Origin: Prescottella subtropica
Lineage (GTDB): Bacteria > Actinomycetota > Actinomycetes > Mycobacteriales > Mycobacteriaceae
Assembly: GCF_005434945.1 (NCBI RefSeq)
Contig: NZ_SKCH01000006.1
Coordinates: forward strand, 124,001 to 188,000
Reading direction: 5' to 3'
DNA length: 64,000 bases
The stretch's first letter is position 1; every line of letters begins with the position of its first letter. The notes under the pieces are model-generated. The model ran no database searches, was not told the DNA's origin, and saw nothing but the letters and a program-made list of their open reading frames with translations. This document shows positions 20,620 to 29,760 of the stretch, one piece after another. A program made the translations under genes and the position numbers.

Positions 20620-21527
20620 TCGTCACCACCGGCCGGTTCGTTCTCGAGGTCCGCAGTGACGGTGATGCCGGCGCGGCGCAGTGCCGTCACGACCCGCACC
20701 CGCAGTGCGCGACCCACCTGGAACTGCTTGCCGGGCAGGGTGCGGGCCACCAGGCGGACGCTCACCTGGTCGACCTCGAGGCTTTCGACGCCCATCACGG
20801 TGGGGGTGTCGAGCAGCAGCGGCCGCAGCGTCTTGTCCTCGTACGCGTCGACACCGACCCGGTGCAGGATGTCGTTGACGTGGTTGATGTCGGCGGTCGC
20901 CGGGATCGGCACGTCGACCACGGCCCGCGCCCAGTCCTTCGACAGGTTGACGGCCTTGACGATCTGCCCGTTGGGGACGGTGATGACCTCGCCGTCCGCG
21001 TTGCGCATCCGGGTCACCCGCAGCGTCACGTCCTCGATGACACCCTCGGCGTCCTTCGACGACCCGGTGACCGCGATCTGCACGGTGTCCCCGAACCCGT
21101 ACTGGCGTTCGGTGATGATGAAGAAGCCCGCGAGGATGTCCTGCACGACACGCTGCGCACCGAAACCGAGGGCGGCGCCGAGCACGGTCGCCGGGGCGAC
21201 GAGACTGCCCAGCGGCATGTCCAGCTGGGCGAGCACCTTCACGATCGCGAGGGTGTAGACGATCGTGATGATCACCCACGTGATGACCTGCGCGACCGAG
21301 TGCCGATGCTTGGTGGCCTCGGACCGGACCAGCGCGTCACCCTGCTGATAGTTCTCGTCGATCCGCTCGGTGACCCGGCCACCCGCCCACGACACGAACC
21401 GGGCGACGATCAGCGCCCCGAGGATCGTCAGCGAGATCGGCAGGACGGTGACCTGCAGCCACGCGAGCAGTCGATCGACCGGCCCCGTGAACGGCCCCAG
21501 GTCCAGCGCGAGGAAGGCGGTCTCCAT
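20616..21527 (-). CDS. MscS-family mechanosensitive channel
   Basis: Small-conductance mechanosensitive channels release solutes on hypo-osmotic shock. The 303-residue protein has an N-terminal helix, a second at about 83-100, and the pore helix with the alternating Gly/Ala pattern LGAALGFGAQRVVQDILAG. The beta domain follows with GDTVQI, GVIEDVTLRVTRMRNADGE and VPNG, all standard MscS. It stands where Rv3104c lies in M. tuberculosis, seven bases after prfB. Confidence 0.9.
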   Translation of the reverse strand: METAFLALDLGPFTGPVDRLLAWLQVTVLPISLTILGALIVARFVSWAGGRVTERIDENYQQGDALVRSEATKHRHSVAQVITWVIITIVYTLAIVKVLAQLDMPLGSLVAPATVLGAALGFGAQRVVQDILAGFFIITERQYGFGDTVQIAVTGSSKDAEGVIEDVTLRVTRMRNADGEVITVPNGQIVKAVNLSKDWARAVVDVPIPATADINHVNDILHRVGVDAYEDKTLRPLLLDTPTVMGVESLEVDQVSVRLVARTLPGKQFQVGRALRVRVVTALRRAGITVTADLENEPAGGDE

Positions 21528-21534
21528 CCGCGGC

Positions 21535-22638
21535 CTAGTCCTGCGTCTGGCTCATCCGCCAGCGGATGCCTGCCTCGATGAAGCCGTCGATCTCGCCGTC
21601 GAGGACCGCGGACGGATTGTTGACCTCGTACTCGGTGCGCAGGTCCTTGACCATCTGGTACGGGTGCAGCACGTACGAGCGCATCTGGTTGCCCCACGAG
21701 CTGCCGCCGTCGCCCTTGAGGGCGTCCATCTCGGCGCGCTCCTCCTGACGCTTGCGCTCGAGCAGCTTGGCCTGCAGGACCCGCATCGCGGACACCTTGT
21801 TCTGCAGCTGCGACTTCTCGTTCTGGCAGGTGACGACGATGCCGGTGGGGACGTGCGTCAGGCGCACCGCGGAGTCGGTGGTGTTGACCGACTGGCCGCC
21901 CGGGCCGGACGAGCGGTAGACGTCGACGCGGACGTCGTTCTCGTCGATGTCGATGTGGTCGGTGGTCTCCACGACGGGCAGCACCTCGACCTCGGCGAAC
22001 GACGTCTGGCGTCGGCCCTGGTTGTCGAACGGGCTGATCCGCACCAGGCGGTGGGTGCCCATCTCGATGGACAGGGTGCCGTAGCTGTAGGGGGCCTTGA
22101 CCGCGAACGTCGCCGACTTGATGCCGGCCTCTTCCGCGTAGGACGTGTCGTAGACCTCGACGCCGTAGCCGCGCTTCTCGGCCCAGCGGATGTACATGCG
22201 CATGAGCATCTCGGCCCAGTCGGCGGCGTCGACGCCACCGGCACCGGCCCGGATGTTGACGAGGGCGTCGCGCTGGTCGTACTCACCCGACAGCATCGTC
22301 TTGACTTCCATCGCCTCGATGTCGGTGCGCAGCTGTGCCCGCTCCGAATGCGCGTCGGCGACCGCGTCCGGGCCGTCCTCCTCGGCGAGCTCGTACAGCA
22401 CCGTCATGTCGTCGAGCCGCGACCGCAACTCGACGACGCGCCGCAGCTCGGCCTGCGCGTGCGACAGCTGGCTCGTCACCTGCTGCGCGTGCTCCTGGTC
22501 GTTCCACAGATCGGGGTCGGACGCCTGATGCTCGAGTTCGTCGATGCGGCGGCGCAGCTCCTCGACATCGAGAACCTTCTCGACCGTGGTCAGAGTGGTG
22601 TCGAGTTCGGCGAGGTCAGCGGAAACGTCAGGATGCAC
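21535..22638 (-). CDS. prfB: Peptide chain release factor 2
   Basis: RF2 terminates translation at UGA and UAA. The 367-residue protein contains the codon-reading tripeptide SPF in [15 protein letters not shown] and the catalytic GGQ in [18 protein letters not shown]. The frame is continuous, so there is no autoregulatory frameshift of the E. coli type, as is normal in actinobacteria. Start is GTG 22638. It heads the block that runs to smpB and is divergent from hisN, 59 bases away. Confidence 0.97.
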   Translation of the reverse strand: MHPDVSADLAELDTTLTTVEKVLDVEELRRRIDELEHQASDPDLWNDQEHAQQVTSQLSHAQAELRRVVELRSRLDDMTVLYELAEEDGPDAVADAHSERAQLRTDIEAMEVKTMLSGEYDQRDALVNIRAGAGGVDAADWAEMLMRMYIRWAEKRGYGVEVYDTSYAEEAGIKSATFAVKAPYSYGTLSIEMGTHRLVRISPFDNQGRRQTSFAEVEVLPVVETTDHIDIDENDVRVDVYRSSGPGGQSVNTTDSAVRLTHVPTGIVVTCQNEKSQLQNKVSAMRVLQAKLLERKRQEERAEMDALKGDGGSSWGNQMRSYVLHPYQMVKDLRTEYEVNNPSAVLDGEIDGFIEAGIRWRMSQTQD

Positions 22639-22697
22639 AGTTCACCAGGCTACCGGGTGAAATCGCGTGGCCGCCACGACCCGGTAGCGTCGGGCGC

Positions 22698-23468
22698 GTG
22701 ACCGATCTCGAACTCGCCCTGCGCCTGGCCGACGCCGCCGACACCATCACCCGCGACCGCTTCGGCGCGTTGGATCTCCGGGTCGACGCCAAGCCCGATC
22801 TGACGCCCGTCTCCGACGCCGATCTGGCCGTCGAGCAGACGCTGCGGGCGATGCTCGCCGCCGAGCGTCCGGCCGACGCGGTCCTCGGCGAGGAGTTCGG
22901 CGGCGACGCCCGCTTCGAGGGCCGGCAGTGGGTGATCGACCCGATCGACGGCACCAAGAACTTCGTCCGCGGCGTCCCGGTGTGGGCGAGCCTGATCGCG
23001 CTGCTCGAGGACGGCGTCCCCGTCGTCGGCGTGGTGAGCGCACCGGCCCTGAACCGGCGCTGGTGGGCGTCGGCCGGCACGGGCGCGTGGGTGTCGCACG
23101 ACGGCGCCGACGCCCGCCGCCTGTCGGTGTCCGCGGTGGGCGAGTTGGCGTCGTCGAGTCTGGCGTTCTCGTCGCTGTCCGGCTGGAAGGACCGCGGCAT
23201 CCGCGAGCAGTTCGTCGATCTGACCGACGCCGTGTGGCGCATCCGCGGCTACGGCGACTTCTTCTCCTACTGCCTGCTCGCCGAGGGCACCCTCGAGATC
23301 GCCGCCGAGCCCGAGGTGTCGCTGTGGGATCTGGCGCCCCTGGATGTCCTGGTGCGGGAGGCCGGTGGACGCTTCACCAGCCTCGAGGGCGTCGCCGGAC
23401 CGCACGGCGGCAGCGCCGTCGCCAGCAACGGCCTGCTGCACGACGAGGTCCTCGCCCGGCTGCGCTGA
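22698..23468 (+). CDS. hisN: Histidinol-phosphatase (HisN type), inositol-monophosphatase family
   Basis: The family uses Mg2+ to remove phosphate from small sugar-like substrates; actinobacterial HisN makes histidinol. The 256-residue protein has GEEFGG, the metal-binding signature [12 protein letters not shown], and [15 protein letters not shown], which all fit. The GTG at 22698 gives the usual length. Assignment as HisN rather than a general inositol phosphatase rests on similarity to Rv3137 and on the same neighbours (fadE24/fadE23 homologues downstream). A long palindrome follows directly. Confidence 0.85.
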   Translation: MTDLELALRLADAADTITRDRFGALDLRVDAKPDLTPVSDADLAVEQTLRAMLAAERPADAVLGEEFGGDARFEGRQWVIDPIDGTKNFVRGVPVWASLIALLEDGVPVVGVVSAPALNRRWWASAGTGAWVSHDGADARRLSVSAVGELASSSLAFSSLSGWKDRGIREQFVDLTDAVWRIRGYGDFFSYCLLAEGTLEIAAEPEVSLWDLAPLDVLVREAGGRFTSLEGVAGPHGGSAVASNGLLHDEVLARLR

Positions 23469-23472
23469 TTTC

Positions 23473-23539
23473 CCCGCGTTTCGCGCACTTGTCGCGGAAT
23501 CCGGGCAGGATTTTTCGCGACAAGTGCGCGAAACGCGGG
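23473..23539. repeat. Long palindromic repeat, copy 1
   Basis: Arms of 24 bp (23473-23496 and 23516-23539) are perfectly complementary, with a 19-base loop. The arm contains CGTTTCGCGCACTTGTCGCG. It begins five bases after the hisN stop, so it may act as a terminator, but a second copy at 23903-23969 shows it is a dispersed element. Confidence 0.85.
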
Positions 23540-23564
23540 ACAGAGAAGGGGAAAGGCTCACTGA

Positions 23565-23882
23565 ATGGATGCCGACTTCGCCCACACCGATCAGGCGGAC
23601 CGCAAGCGCCGGGAGAAGGCGCTCGGCCTGGCCCGGTTCGCGTGGGACCGCGGGATCACCGGCGCCGAACTGCTCGCACTGCCCGACGACCGACTCCGGA
23701 AGCTGGCGCGGGCGGCCGACGCGAATCCGCCGAGCACCCGCGAAACCTGGACGGTCGCAGCACAGTTGATCGACGACAAGGACCGCTGGGCCGCGGCACA
23801 CCCGGGCGATCCGCGGGCCGTCCGACCGCACGCCGACGAGAAGATCATGTGGGTCAGGCCACCGATCACGCCGTGGACCTGA
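23565..23882 (+). CDS. Small hypothetical protein, charged
   Basis: A 105-residue protein starting at ATG 23565 with GGGGAAAGG upstream. It is rich in Ala, Arg and Asp, with no membrane segment or signal peptide. A run RKRREKALGLARFAWDRG and a tail DEKIMWVRPPITPWT are the notable parts. Composition and codon use look like real coding sequence. I do not recognise the family. It sits between two copies of a palindromic repeat, where M. tuberculosis has pflA (Rv3138), to which it is not related. Confidence 0.7.
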   Translation: MDADFAHTDQADRKRREKALGLARFAWDRGITGAELLALPDDRLRKLARAADANPPSTRETWTVAAQLIDDKDRWAAAHPGDPRAVRPHADEKIMWVRPPITPWT

Positions 23883-23902
23883 ATCCGCTCTCCCCCGATT
23901 TC

Positions 23903-23969
23903 CCCGCGTTTTGCGCACTTGTCGTCGATTCCCGGCGCGTTTTCTCGCGGCAAGTGCGCGAAACGCGGG
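23903..23969. repeat. Long palindromic repeat, copy 2
   Basis: Arms 23903-23924 and 23948-23969 pair over 22 bp with only two G-U type positions. The core GCGCACTTGTCG is shared with copy 1, 430 bases away, while the loops differ. It lies between the small hypothetical gene and the acyl-CoA dehydrogenase promoter region. Confidence 0.85.
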
Positions 23970-23987
23970 CAGGTGCGCGTCCACAAC

Positions 23988-24001
23988 GTGACGCTTGTCA
24001 C
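23988..24001. promoter_or_regulatory. CRP-type site upstream of the acyl-CoA dehydrogenase pair
   Basis: GTGACGCTTGTCAC matches the GTGA-N6-TCAC core bound by Crp/GlxR-type regulators in actinobacteria. It is about 80 bases upstream of the fadE24-like start, next to a second palindrome. Confidence 0.45.
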
Positions 24002-24026
24002 TTTCGTGATTGACTCGACTTCGTTT

Positions 24027-24042
24027 CTTACTCCAGAGTAAG
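24027..24042. promoter_or_regulatory. Operator-like palindrome CTTACTC-CA-GAGTAAG
   Basis: A 7-bp perfect inverted repeat with a 2-bp spacer lies 40 bases upstream of the fadE24-like start, just after a TTGACT hexamer at 24010-24015. Position and symmetry suggest a TetR-family repressor site controlling the dehydrogenase operon. Confidence 0.55.
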
Positions 24043-24082
24043 GTCGTGGGCGTCCACGACCGCACCCGGAGAAATGGTCATC

Positions 24083-25486
24083 ATGAGCAAGCAAGACGTT
24101 GTGAAGACGAACGGCGCCCAGCGTGAACCCCGCGACACCTCGGCGGTCGGCCTGAACCCGGTCAAGCGGGACGCGATGGGCGCCGCCATGCGGATCCTGA
24201 CCCGGATCACCGGGTCCGATCTGGCCGAGAAGTACAACCTGCGGCAGGTCATCGACCGCGTCACGTACGAGGGCACCAAGACCGGCTTCAAGACGCTCGG
24301 TGCCGCGACCCGCACGTTCAACCAGGTGTCCGGCGGCGGCGCGCCCAAGCGTCTGCCCGACGGTGCCGCCAAGAACGCCGGCTACTTCGACCTCACCCCC
24401 ACCGACGAGCAGCAGATGATCGTCGACACGGTGCGCGACTTCTCCGCCGAGATCCTGCGTCCGGCCGCGCACGACGCCGACGAGGCCGCCGCCGCCCCCG
24501 AGGATCTGTCGAAGCGTGCCGCCGAGCTGGGCATCACGTTGATCAACATTCCCGAGGAGTTCGAGGGGGTGGCGTCCGAGCGGGGTGCCGTCACCAATGC
24601 GCTCGTCGCCGAGGCCCTCGCGCACGGCGACATGGGCCTGGCGCTGCCGCTTCTCGCGCCGAGCGGTGTCGCGGTCGCGCTCACCCAGTGGGGCACCGAC
24701 GCGCAGCAGCAGACGTACCTGCCCGCGTTCGCCGGTGACGACGTCCCGGCCGCCGCGGTCGTGGTGAACGAGCCGCGGGCCCTGTTCGATCCGTTCGCGC
24801 TGCAGACGAAGGCTGTGCGCTCCCCCAGCGGCTACAAGCTCAACGGCGTCAAGTCCCTCGTGCCCGCCGCGGACTCGGCGGAACTGTTCGTCGTCGCCGC
24901 CGAACTCGACGGCCGTCCCGCGTTCTTCCTCGTCGAATCCGACACCAAGGGGGTCGTGATCGAGGCGGACCCGAGCATGGGCCTGCGCGCCGCCGGCCTG
25001 GGCCGGCTGCTCCTCACCGACGTCGCGGTGCCCGCGTCGGCGATCCTCGGCGACGGTGACGCCGACCAGCGGGCCCGCGAGTACGCGGACGCGATCCGGC
25101 TGGCCCGCCTCGGCTGGGCGTCGCTCGCGGTCGGCACGAGCCAGGCCGTCCTCGACTACGTCATCCCCTACGTCAACGAGCGGGAGGCGTTCGGCGAACC
25201 GATCAGCCACCGGCAGGCGGTGGCGTTCATGGTCGCGAACATCGGCATCGAACTCGACGGCATGCGCCTGGTGACGCTGCGGGGCGCCTCCCGCGCCGAG
25301 CAGGGCCTGTCGTTCGCCCGCGAGGCTGCGCTGGCGAAGAAACTCGCCTCCGACAAGGGCATGCAGATCGGGCTGGACGGCGTCCAACTGCTCGGCGGCC
25401 ACGGCTTCACCAAGGAGCACCCGGTGGAGCGCTGGTACCGCGACCTGCGAGCCGTCGGCGTTGCCGAAGGCATCGTCCTCATCTGA
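24083..25486 (+). CDS. Acyl-CoA dehydrogenase, FadE24-like
   Basis: Acyl-CoA dehydrogenases introduce the trans-2 double bond in fatty acyl-CoA using FAD. The 467-residue protein has an N-terminal extension of about 100 residues before the helical domain (DLTPTDEQQMIVDTVRDFSAE), then a middle domain and the C-terminal helical domain with QLLGGHGFTKEHPVERWYRDLRA. I chose ATG 24083, 12 bases after GGAG; ATG 24074 is nearer to it. Length and place match M. tuberculosis FadE24 (Rv3139), next to FadE23. Adjacent FadE pairs in mycobacteria can form mixed tetramers, so the two likely work as one enzyme. Confidence 0.88.
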   Translation: MSKQDVVKTNGAQREPRDTSAVGLNPVKRDAMGAAMRILTRITGSDLAEKYNLRQVIDRVTYEGTKTGFKTLGAATRTFNQVSGGGAPKRLPDGAAKNAGYFDLTPTDEQQMIVDTVRDFSAEILRPAAHDADEAAAAPEDLSKRAAELGITLINIPEEFEGVASERGAVTNALVAEALAHGDMGLALPLLAPSGVAVALTQWGTDAQQQTYLPAFAGDDVPAAAVVVNEPRALFDPFALQTKAVRSPSGYKLNGVKSLVPAADSAELFVVAAELDGRPAFFLVESDTKGVVIEADPSMGLRAAGLGRLLLTDVAVPASAILGDGDADQRAREYADAIRLARLGWASLAVGTSQAVLDYVIPYVNEREAFGEPISHRQAVAFMVANIGIELDGMRLVTLRGASRAEQGLSFAREAALAKKLASDKGMQIGLDGVQLLGGHGFTKEHPVERWYRDLRAVGVAEGIVLI

Positions 25487-25519
25487 CGCCGACCCGATCC
25501 GTTCACAGGAGATCCCTCG

Positions 25520-26725
25520 ATGATCAATCTCGAACTTCCCAAGAAGCTGAAGGCCTCGGCGAACCAGGCCCACCAGGTCGCCGCACAGATCCTGCGTCCC
25601 GTGTCCCGCAAGTACGACCTCGCCGAGCACGAGTACCCGGTCGAACTCGACACCATGGCCGCCATGGTGGAGGGCCTGAACGATTCGGGGCAGGGCGCGT
25701 CCGGTGCCGCCCTGGGTCGCGGTGACGCCCCGTCGATCATCGGCAACGCCAACGGCGGCAACATGGCGTCGCTGATGAACGTCATCGAAACCTGTTGGGG
25801 CGACGTCGGTCTGACCCTGTCGATCCCCTACCAGGGTCTCGGAAACTCGGCGATCGCCGCGGTCGCCACCGACGAACAGCTCGAGCGGTTCGGCAAGGTG
25901 TGGGCGTCGATGGCCATCACCGAACCGAGCTTCGGCTCCGACTCGGCGGCCGTCACCACCACCGCCGTCCTCGACGGCGACGAATGGGTCCTCAACGGCG
26001 AGAAGATCTTCGTCACCGCCGGCGAGCGCTCCAGTCACGTCGTGGTGTGGGCGAGTGTGGACAAGTCGAAGGGTCGTGCGGCGATCAAGTCGTTCGTCGT
26101 GCCGCGCGACGCCCCCGGACTGTCCGTGGCCCGCCTCGAACACAAGCTGGGCATCAAGGCGTCCGACACCGCGGTGCTGCTCCTGCAGGACTGCCGCATC
26201 CCGAAGGACAACATCCTCGGCAGCCCGGAAGTGAACGTGGAGAAGGGGTTCGGCGGCGTCATGCAGACGTTCGACAACACCCGACCCATCGTCGCCGGTA
26301 TGGCCATCGGCCTCGGCCGGGCCGTGCTCGAGGAGTTGCGCGGCATCCTCGAAGACGCCGGTGTGGAGATCTCCTACGACATTCCGGCGAACAACCAGCA
26401 CGCGGCGGCCGCCGAGTTCCTGACGATGGAGGCCGACTGGGAGGCCGCGTACCTGCTGGCGTTGCGCGCCACGTGGATGGCCGACAACAAGCAGCCCAAC
26501 TCGCTCGAGGCGTCGATGTCGAAGGCGAAGGCCGGACGCACCGGCACCGCCGTGTCCCTCAAGGCCGTCGAACTGGCCGGCACGTACGGCTACTCGCAGC
26601 GCCCGCTGCTCGAGAAGTGGGCCCGTGACAGCAAGATCCTCGACATCTTCGAGGGCACCCAGCAGATCCAGCAGCTCATCATCGCCCGTCGCCTGCTCGG
26701 GAAGAGTTCGGCGGAACTGAAGTAG
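25520..26725 (+). CDS. Acyl-CoA dehydrogenase, FadE23-like
   Basis: The second dehydrogenase of the pair, 401 residues, 33 bases after the first. Motifs in order: MAITEPSFGSDSAAVTTTA (FAD and substrate loop), WVLNGEKIFVTAGE, and ILDIFEGTQQIQQLIIARRL, whose Glu in IFEGT is the usual catalytic base position. AGGAG lies eight bases before ATG 25520. It corresponds to Rv3140 (FadE23). The substrate chain length is not known. Confidence 0.9.
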   Translation: MINLELPKKLKASANQAHQVAAQILRPVSRKYDLAEHEYPVELDTMAAMVEGLNDSGQGASGAALGRGDAPSIIGNANGGNMASLMNVIETCWGDVGLTLSIPYQGLGNSAIAAVATDEQLERFGKVWASMAITEPSFGSDSAAVTTTAVLDGDEWVLNGEKIFVTAGERSSHVVVWASVDKSKGRAAIKSFVVPRDAPGLSVARLEHKLGIKASDTAVLLLQDCRIPKDNILGSPEVNVEKGFGGVMQTFDNTRPIVAGMAIGLGRAVLEELRGILEDAGVEISYDIPANNQHAAAAEFLTMEADWEAAYLLALRATWMADNKQPNSLEASMSKAKAGRTGTAVSLKAVELAGTYGYSQRPLLEKWARDSKILDIFEGTQQIQQLIIARRLLGKSSAELK

Positions 26726-26743
26726 CCGGATCGGCACCGGCGT

Positions 26744-26776
26744 CGTCCCCGTCACTCGGTTCTAGTGGCGGGGACG
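26744..26776 (+). terminator. Terminator after the fadE23-like gene
   Basis: A 13-bp stem (26744-26756 with 26764-26776, one G-U) and a 7-base loop follow the stop by 18 bases and are trailed by TTCTCGTT. A second, outer 9-bp complementary pair (26726-26734 and 26796-26804) encloses it. Confidence 0.75.
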
Positions 26777-26857
26777 TTCTCGTTGCACCGACCGGCCGAT
26801 CCGGACTTGACAGCCCCCGCGGCAATCCTGGATATTTTGGACTCAGGTTGCCCTCAG

Positions 26858-26876
26858 TTTGGGTAGTCTGACCTAA
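26858..26876 (+). promoter_or_regulatory. IdeR/DtxR-type iron box
   Basis: TTTGGGTAGTCTGACCTAA matches 15 of 19 positions of the consensus TTAGGTTAGGCTAACCTAA. It ends 43 bases before the start of the heme-uptake lipoprotein gene. A partial second match begins near 26842 (TCAGGTTGCCC). Iron-bound IdeR would repress the operon. Confidence 0.8.
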
Positions 26877-26919
26877 TTCAGCCTGCTGGATGTCGTCTCT
26901 CCCCGAGGAGTGCCCTGCC

Positions 26920-27876
26920 GTGCGATACCGTTCTGCGTCGATAGCGCTGCTCGCCAGCCTGGCCCTTGTCGGCGGCGTGACCGCGTGCGGCAGCGACACG
27001 TCCGTCACCGCCGAGACCACGTCGGCGTCGGCCACTCCGGCCGAGACCACGGCGAAGCTCGAGGCTGCCCTCGCCCAGTTCCCCGACACCCCGTCGCGGA
27101 CGGTGGTGACGGCGTCGGTGCCGCTCGCGGAGGTTCTCACGCTCCTGGACGTTCCGGTCGCGGGCGTTCCGTCCACGACGACGCAGCAGCTGCCCGCCGC
27201 ACTCGACGGTGCAGCACGCATCGGCACGGTCAAGGCACTCGATGTCGAGAAGATCGTCGGTCTCACCCCGGATCTGGTGATCGGGTCGGAGAGTTCGCGT
27301 AGCTCGGTGGAGGCCAGCCTGGCGTCGACCACGACCCCGGCGGCGTTCCTCGCCACCGAGAGCTTCGGCGATCTGCGGTTCGCGGTCCAGGTTCTGGGTT
27401 CCGCGTTCGACCGCGCGGACCGTGCGGACGAGGTCGTCGCGAACATGGATCGGCATGCCGCAACCCTGTCCGACGCCGGTGCGGCGGTCGACGCCCCGAA
27501 GGTCCTGGTCCTGATCGGCGCCGCCGACTCCTTCATGGTGATGAACGACAAGTCGTTCCTCGGCAGCCTCATCGATCTGTCCGGCGCGGACAACGTCGCA
27601 GTCTCGGCGCTCGGTGCGAAGGAAGTCTTCAGCGCGGTGAACCTGGAGAACATCATCGCGGCGGCCCCGGATGTGGTGCTGGTGCTGCGCTCCGGTGACG
27701 TCGCCGCCGGCCAGGCCGCGTTCGATGCCGAGGTCGAGAAGAACCCGGCATGGAAGGGACTGCCCGCGTACACCAACGACCGCATCCACGTCCTCGACTA
27801 CTCGACGTTCGGTTACACGTCGGTCACCGGCCTCGACCAGGCCGTGCCCACGCTCTCGGGTGTGCTCTTCCCGTGA
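26920..27876 (+). CDS. Iron/heme ABC transporter substrate-binding lipoprotein
   Basis: A periplasmic-binding-protein homologue anchored by lipid. From GTG 26920 (GAGGAG nine bases upstream) the protein starts with a signal sequence ending in the lipobox GVTAC, so Cys23 would be lipidated. Two lobes follow, linked by a long helix, as in class III binding proteins for heme, B12 and siderophores; DLVIGSESSRSS and VVLVLRSGDVAAG are typical. Its stop overlaps the permease start (GTGA). The operon context with a HugZ-like gene favours heme. Confidence 0.88.
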   Translation: MRYRSASIALLASLALVGGVTACGSDTSVTAETTSASATPAETTAKLEAALAQFPDTPSRTVVTASVPLAEVLTLLDVPVAGVPSTTTQQLPAALDGAARIGTVKALDVEKIVGLTPDLVIGSESSRSSVEASLASTTTPAAFLATESFGDLRFAVQVLGSAFDRADRADEVVANMDRHAATLSDAGAAVDAPKVLVLIGAADSFMVMNDKSFLGSLIDLSGADNVAVSALGAKEVFSAVNLENIIAAAPDVVLVLRSGDVAAGQAAFDAEVEKNPAWKGLPAYTNDRIHVLDYSTFGYTSVTGLDQAVPTLSGVLFP

Positions 27877-28937
27877 GTTCCCCGGCACCCGTACGCACGT
27901 CGTCACCGGCATCCGCCTCGTCCACCGCGCCGGCCTCCGCCGCGTCTGCCCCCTCCCGGTCGCGGGCGAGGTGGGCGCTGCCCGCCGCGTGGGTCCTGCT
28001 CGCCGTCGCGACGATCGTCAGCCTCGGTCTCGGCAGCGTGCACATCTCGCCGGGCGAGATCATCGGGATCCTCTCGGGGAGTTCCGACGGCGGCTCGCTG
28101 AGCACGATCCTGTGGGACGTGCGCATGCCGCGGGTGCTGCTCGCACTGTTGGTCGGGTCGGCGATCGCGGTCTCGGGTGCGCTGCTGCAGACGGTGATGG
28201 GCAACCCGCTCGCCGATCCGGGCCTGACCGGTGTCACGAGCGGCGCGGCGTCCCTCGTCCTGGTGATCCTGCTGGCCGCCCCGGCCTACCATTCGATGAT
28301 CCCGATCGCGGCATTCGTCGGCGGTGTGATCGCCGCGGCCGTCGTCTACGCACTGGCGTGGCGCCGCGAGGGCATCAAACCGCTCAACATCATCCTGGCC
28401 GGTGTCGCGGTCAACGCCCTCGCCGGCGCGTTCATCGGCTACCTGTCGCTGCGCTACAGCGACCGTCTACCGGCCGCGATCCAGTGGATGAACGGCAGCC
28501 TCGCGGCCAAGGGCATGAACTCGGTGTGGATGATCCTGCCCTACACCATCATCGGGCTGCTGGTCTCGCTGCTGTGCATCCGGTCGGCGAACGTGATGCG
28601 TCTCGGCGACGACGTCGCCCGTAACCTCGGCGAGGGCGTCAACCTCACCCGCATCCTGCTGTCGCTGGTGGCCGTGTTCCTGGCCGCGATCGCGGTGGCG
28701 GCCGTCGGGATCATCGGTTTCGTGGGCCTGGTCGTGCCGCACATCGCGCGGATGATCGTCGGATCGAACCATGCGGTGCTCATCCCGATGAGCATCGCCG
28801 TCGGCGCGCTGCTGGTGCTGGTGTCGGACACCGTGGGCCGGACCGTGTTCAGCCCCACCGAGATTCCCGCCGGCATCATCATGGCCGCGATCGGCGCCCC
28901 CTACTTCCTGTACCTCATGCGTCGGCAAGGGGTGTAG
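27873..28937 (+). CDS. Iron/heme ABC transporter permease (FecCD family)
   Basis: A membrane protein of 354 residues with about nine or ten helices. A Ser/Ala/Pro-rich N-terminal extension of about 30 residues precedes the first helix. Family motifs are DVRMPRVLLALLVGSAIAVSG, MGNPLADPGLTG and VGIIGFVGLVVPHIARM, the last being the loop that touches the ATPase. The GTG at 27873 overlaps the previous stop. One permease gene is present, so it would act as a homodimer, as in HmuU. Confidence 0.92.
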   Translation: MSSPAPVRTSSPASASSTAPASAASAPSRSRARWALPAAWVLLAVATIVSLGLGSVHISPGEIIGILSGSSDGGSLSTILWDVRMPRVLLALLVGSAIAVSGALLQTVMGNPLADPGLTGVTSGAASLVLVILLAAPAYHSMIPIAAFVGGVIAAAVVYALAWRREGIKPLNIILAGVAVNALAGAFIGYLSLRYSDRLPAAIQWMNGSLAAKGMNSVWMILPYTIIGLLVSLLCIRSANVMRLGDDVARNLGEGVNLTRILLSLVAVFLAAIAVAAVGIIGFVGLVVPHIARMIVGSNHAVLIPMSIAVGALLVLVSDTVGRTVFSPTEIPAGIIMAAIGAPYFLYLMRRQGV

Positions 28938-28941
28938 CGCG

Positions 28942-29760
28942 ATGTTGCTCGAAGCCCACGACCTCGGCATCTGGTACGGCGACAAGCAGATCGTCCACGA
29001 CGTCTCCATCGCGGTCGGTTCGCAGGAAGTGGTCACGCTGATCGGACCCAACGGGTCCGGGAAGTCCACCATCTTCAAAGCCCTGGGCGGCCGGCTCACA
29101 CCCCGCACCGGGACTGTCCTGCTCGAGGGCTCCGACATGGCGTCGTGGTCGTCGCGGCGGCGCGCGCAGGCGATCGGCATGCTCAACCAGAAGAACACGG
29201 CACCGACCGACATGACGGTGCGGGAGCTCGTCGGCTACGGCCGGCACCCGCACCGCCGCTGGTACGAGCGCACCACCGCCGAGGACGGCGAGGCCGTCGA
29301 CTGGGCCATCGCGCACACCGAACTCAAGGGTCTCGCGGACCGTCCCGTCGCGGAACTGTCCGGTGGTGAGGCGCAGCGGGCGTGGCTCGCGATGGTGCTC
29401 GCGCAGCGTCCCCGCGTCCTGCTGCTCGACGAGCCGACGACGTACCTCGACATCGCGCACCAGCACGAGGTCCTCGAGGTGGTCACCTCCCTGAACCGCA
29501 CGCTCGGCATCTCCGTGCTGATGGTGCTGCACGACCTGAACCAGGCCGCGACGTTCAGCGACCGGATCGTCGCCCTGTCCGGGGGACGCGTCGTCGCCGA
29601 CGGCACCCCCGGCGAGGTCCTCACCCCGGACCTGATCCGGGACGTGTACGGCATGGAAGCCGAGGTCGAGGAGCACCCGACCACCGCACACCCCAGAATT
29701 CACCTGGTTCGACGGCAGTGGAACGTTGCCGTCACCGTCCCTACCCTCGAGGAGAGCTGA
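28942..29760 (+). CDS. Iron/heme ABC transporter ATPase (HmuV type)
   Basis: The energising subunit. In 272 residues it has Walker A IGPNGSGKST, the Q-loop LNQKN, signature ELSGGEAQR, Walker B VLLLDEPTTYLD and the H-loop VLHDLNQA. It starts four bases after the permease stop and shares one base with the next gene (TGATG), so all four genes of the operon are translationally linked. Confidence 0.93.
   Translation: MLLEAHDLGIWYGDKQIVHDVSIAVGSQEVVTLIGPNGSGKSTIFKALGGRLTPRTGTVLLEGSDMASWSSRRRAQAIGMLNQKNTAPTDMTVRELVGYGRHPHRRWYERTTAEDGEAVDWAIAHTELKGLADRPVAELSGGEAQRAWLAMVLAQRPRVLLLDEPTTYLDIAHQHEVLEVVTSLNRTLGISVLMVLHDLNQAATFSDRIVALSGGRVVADGTPGEVLTPDLIRDVYGMEAEVEEHPTTAHPRIHLVRRQWNVAVTVPTLEES

Noticed and set aside
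21535-22638. Programmed frameshift in prfB
   Set aside because: The frame is continuous from the GTG start with no internal UGA, as usual in actinobacteria.
23591-26755. A 1054-codon open frame antisense to both acyl-CoA dehydrogenases
   Set aside because: It crosses three genes, a palindrome and a promoter region, and its translation has no recognisable motif.
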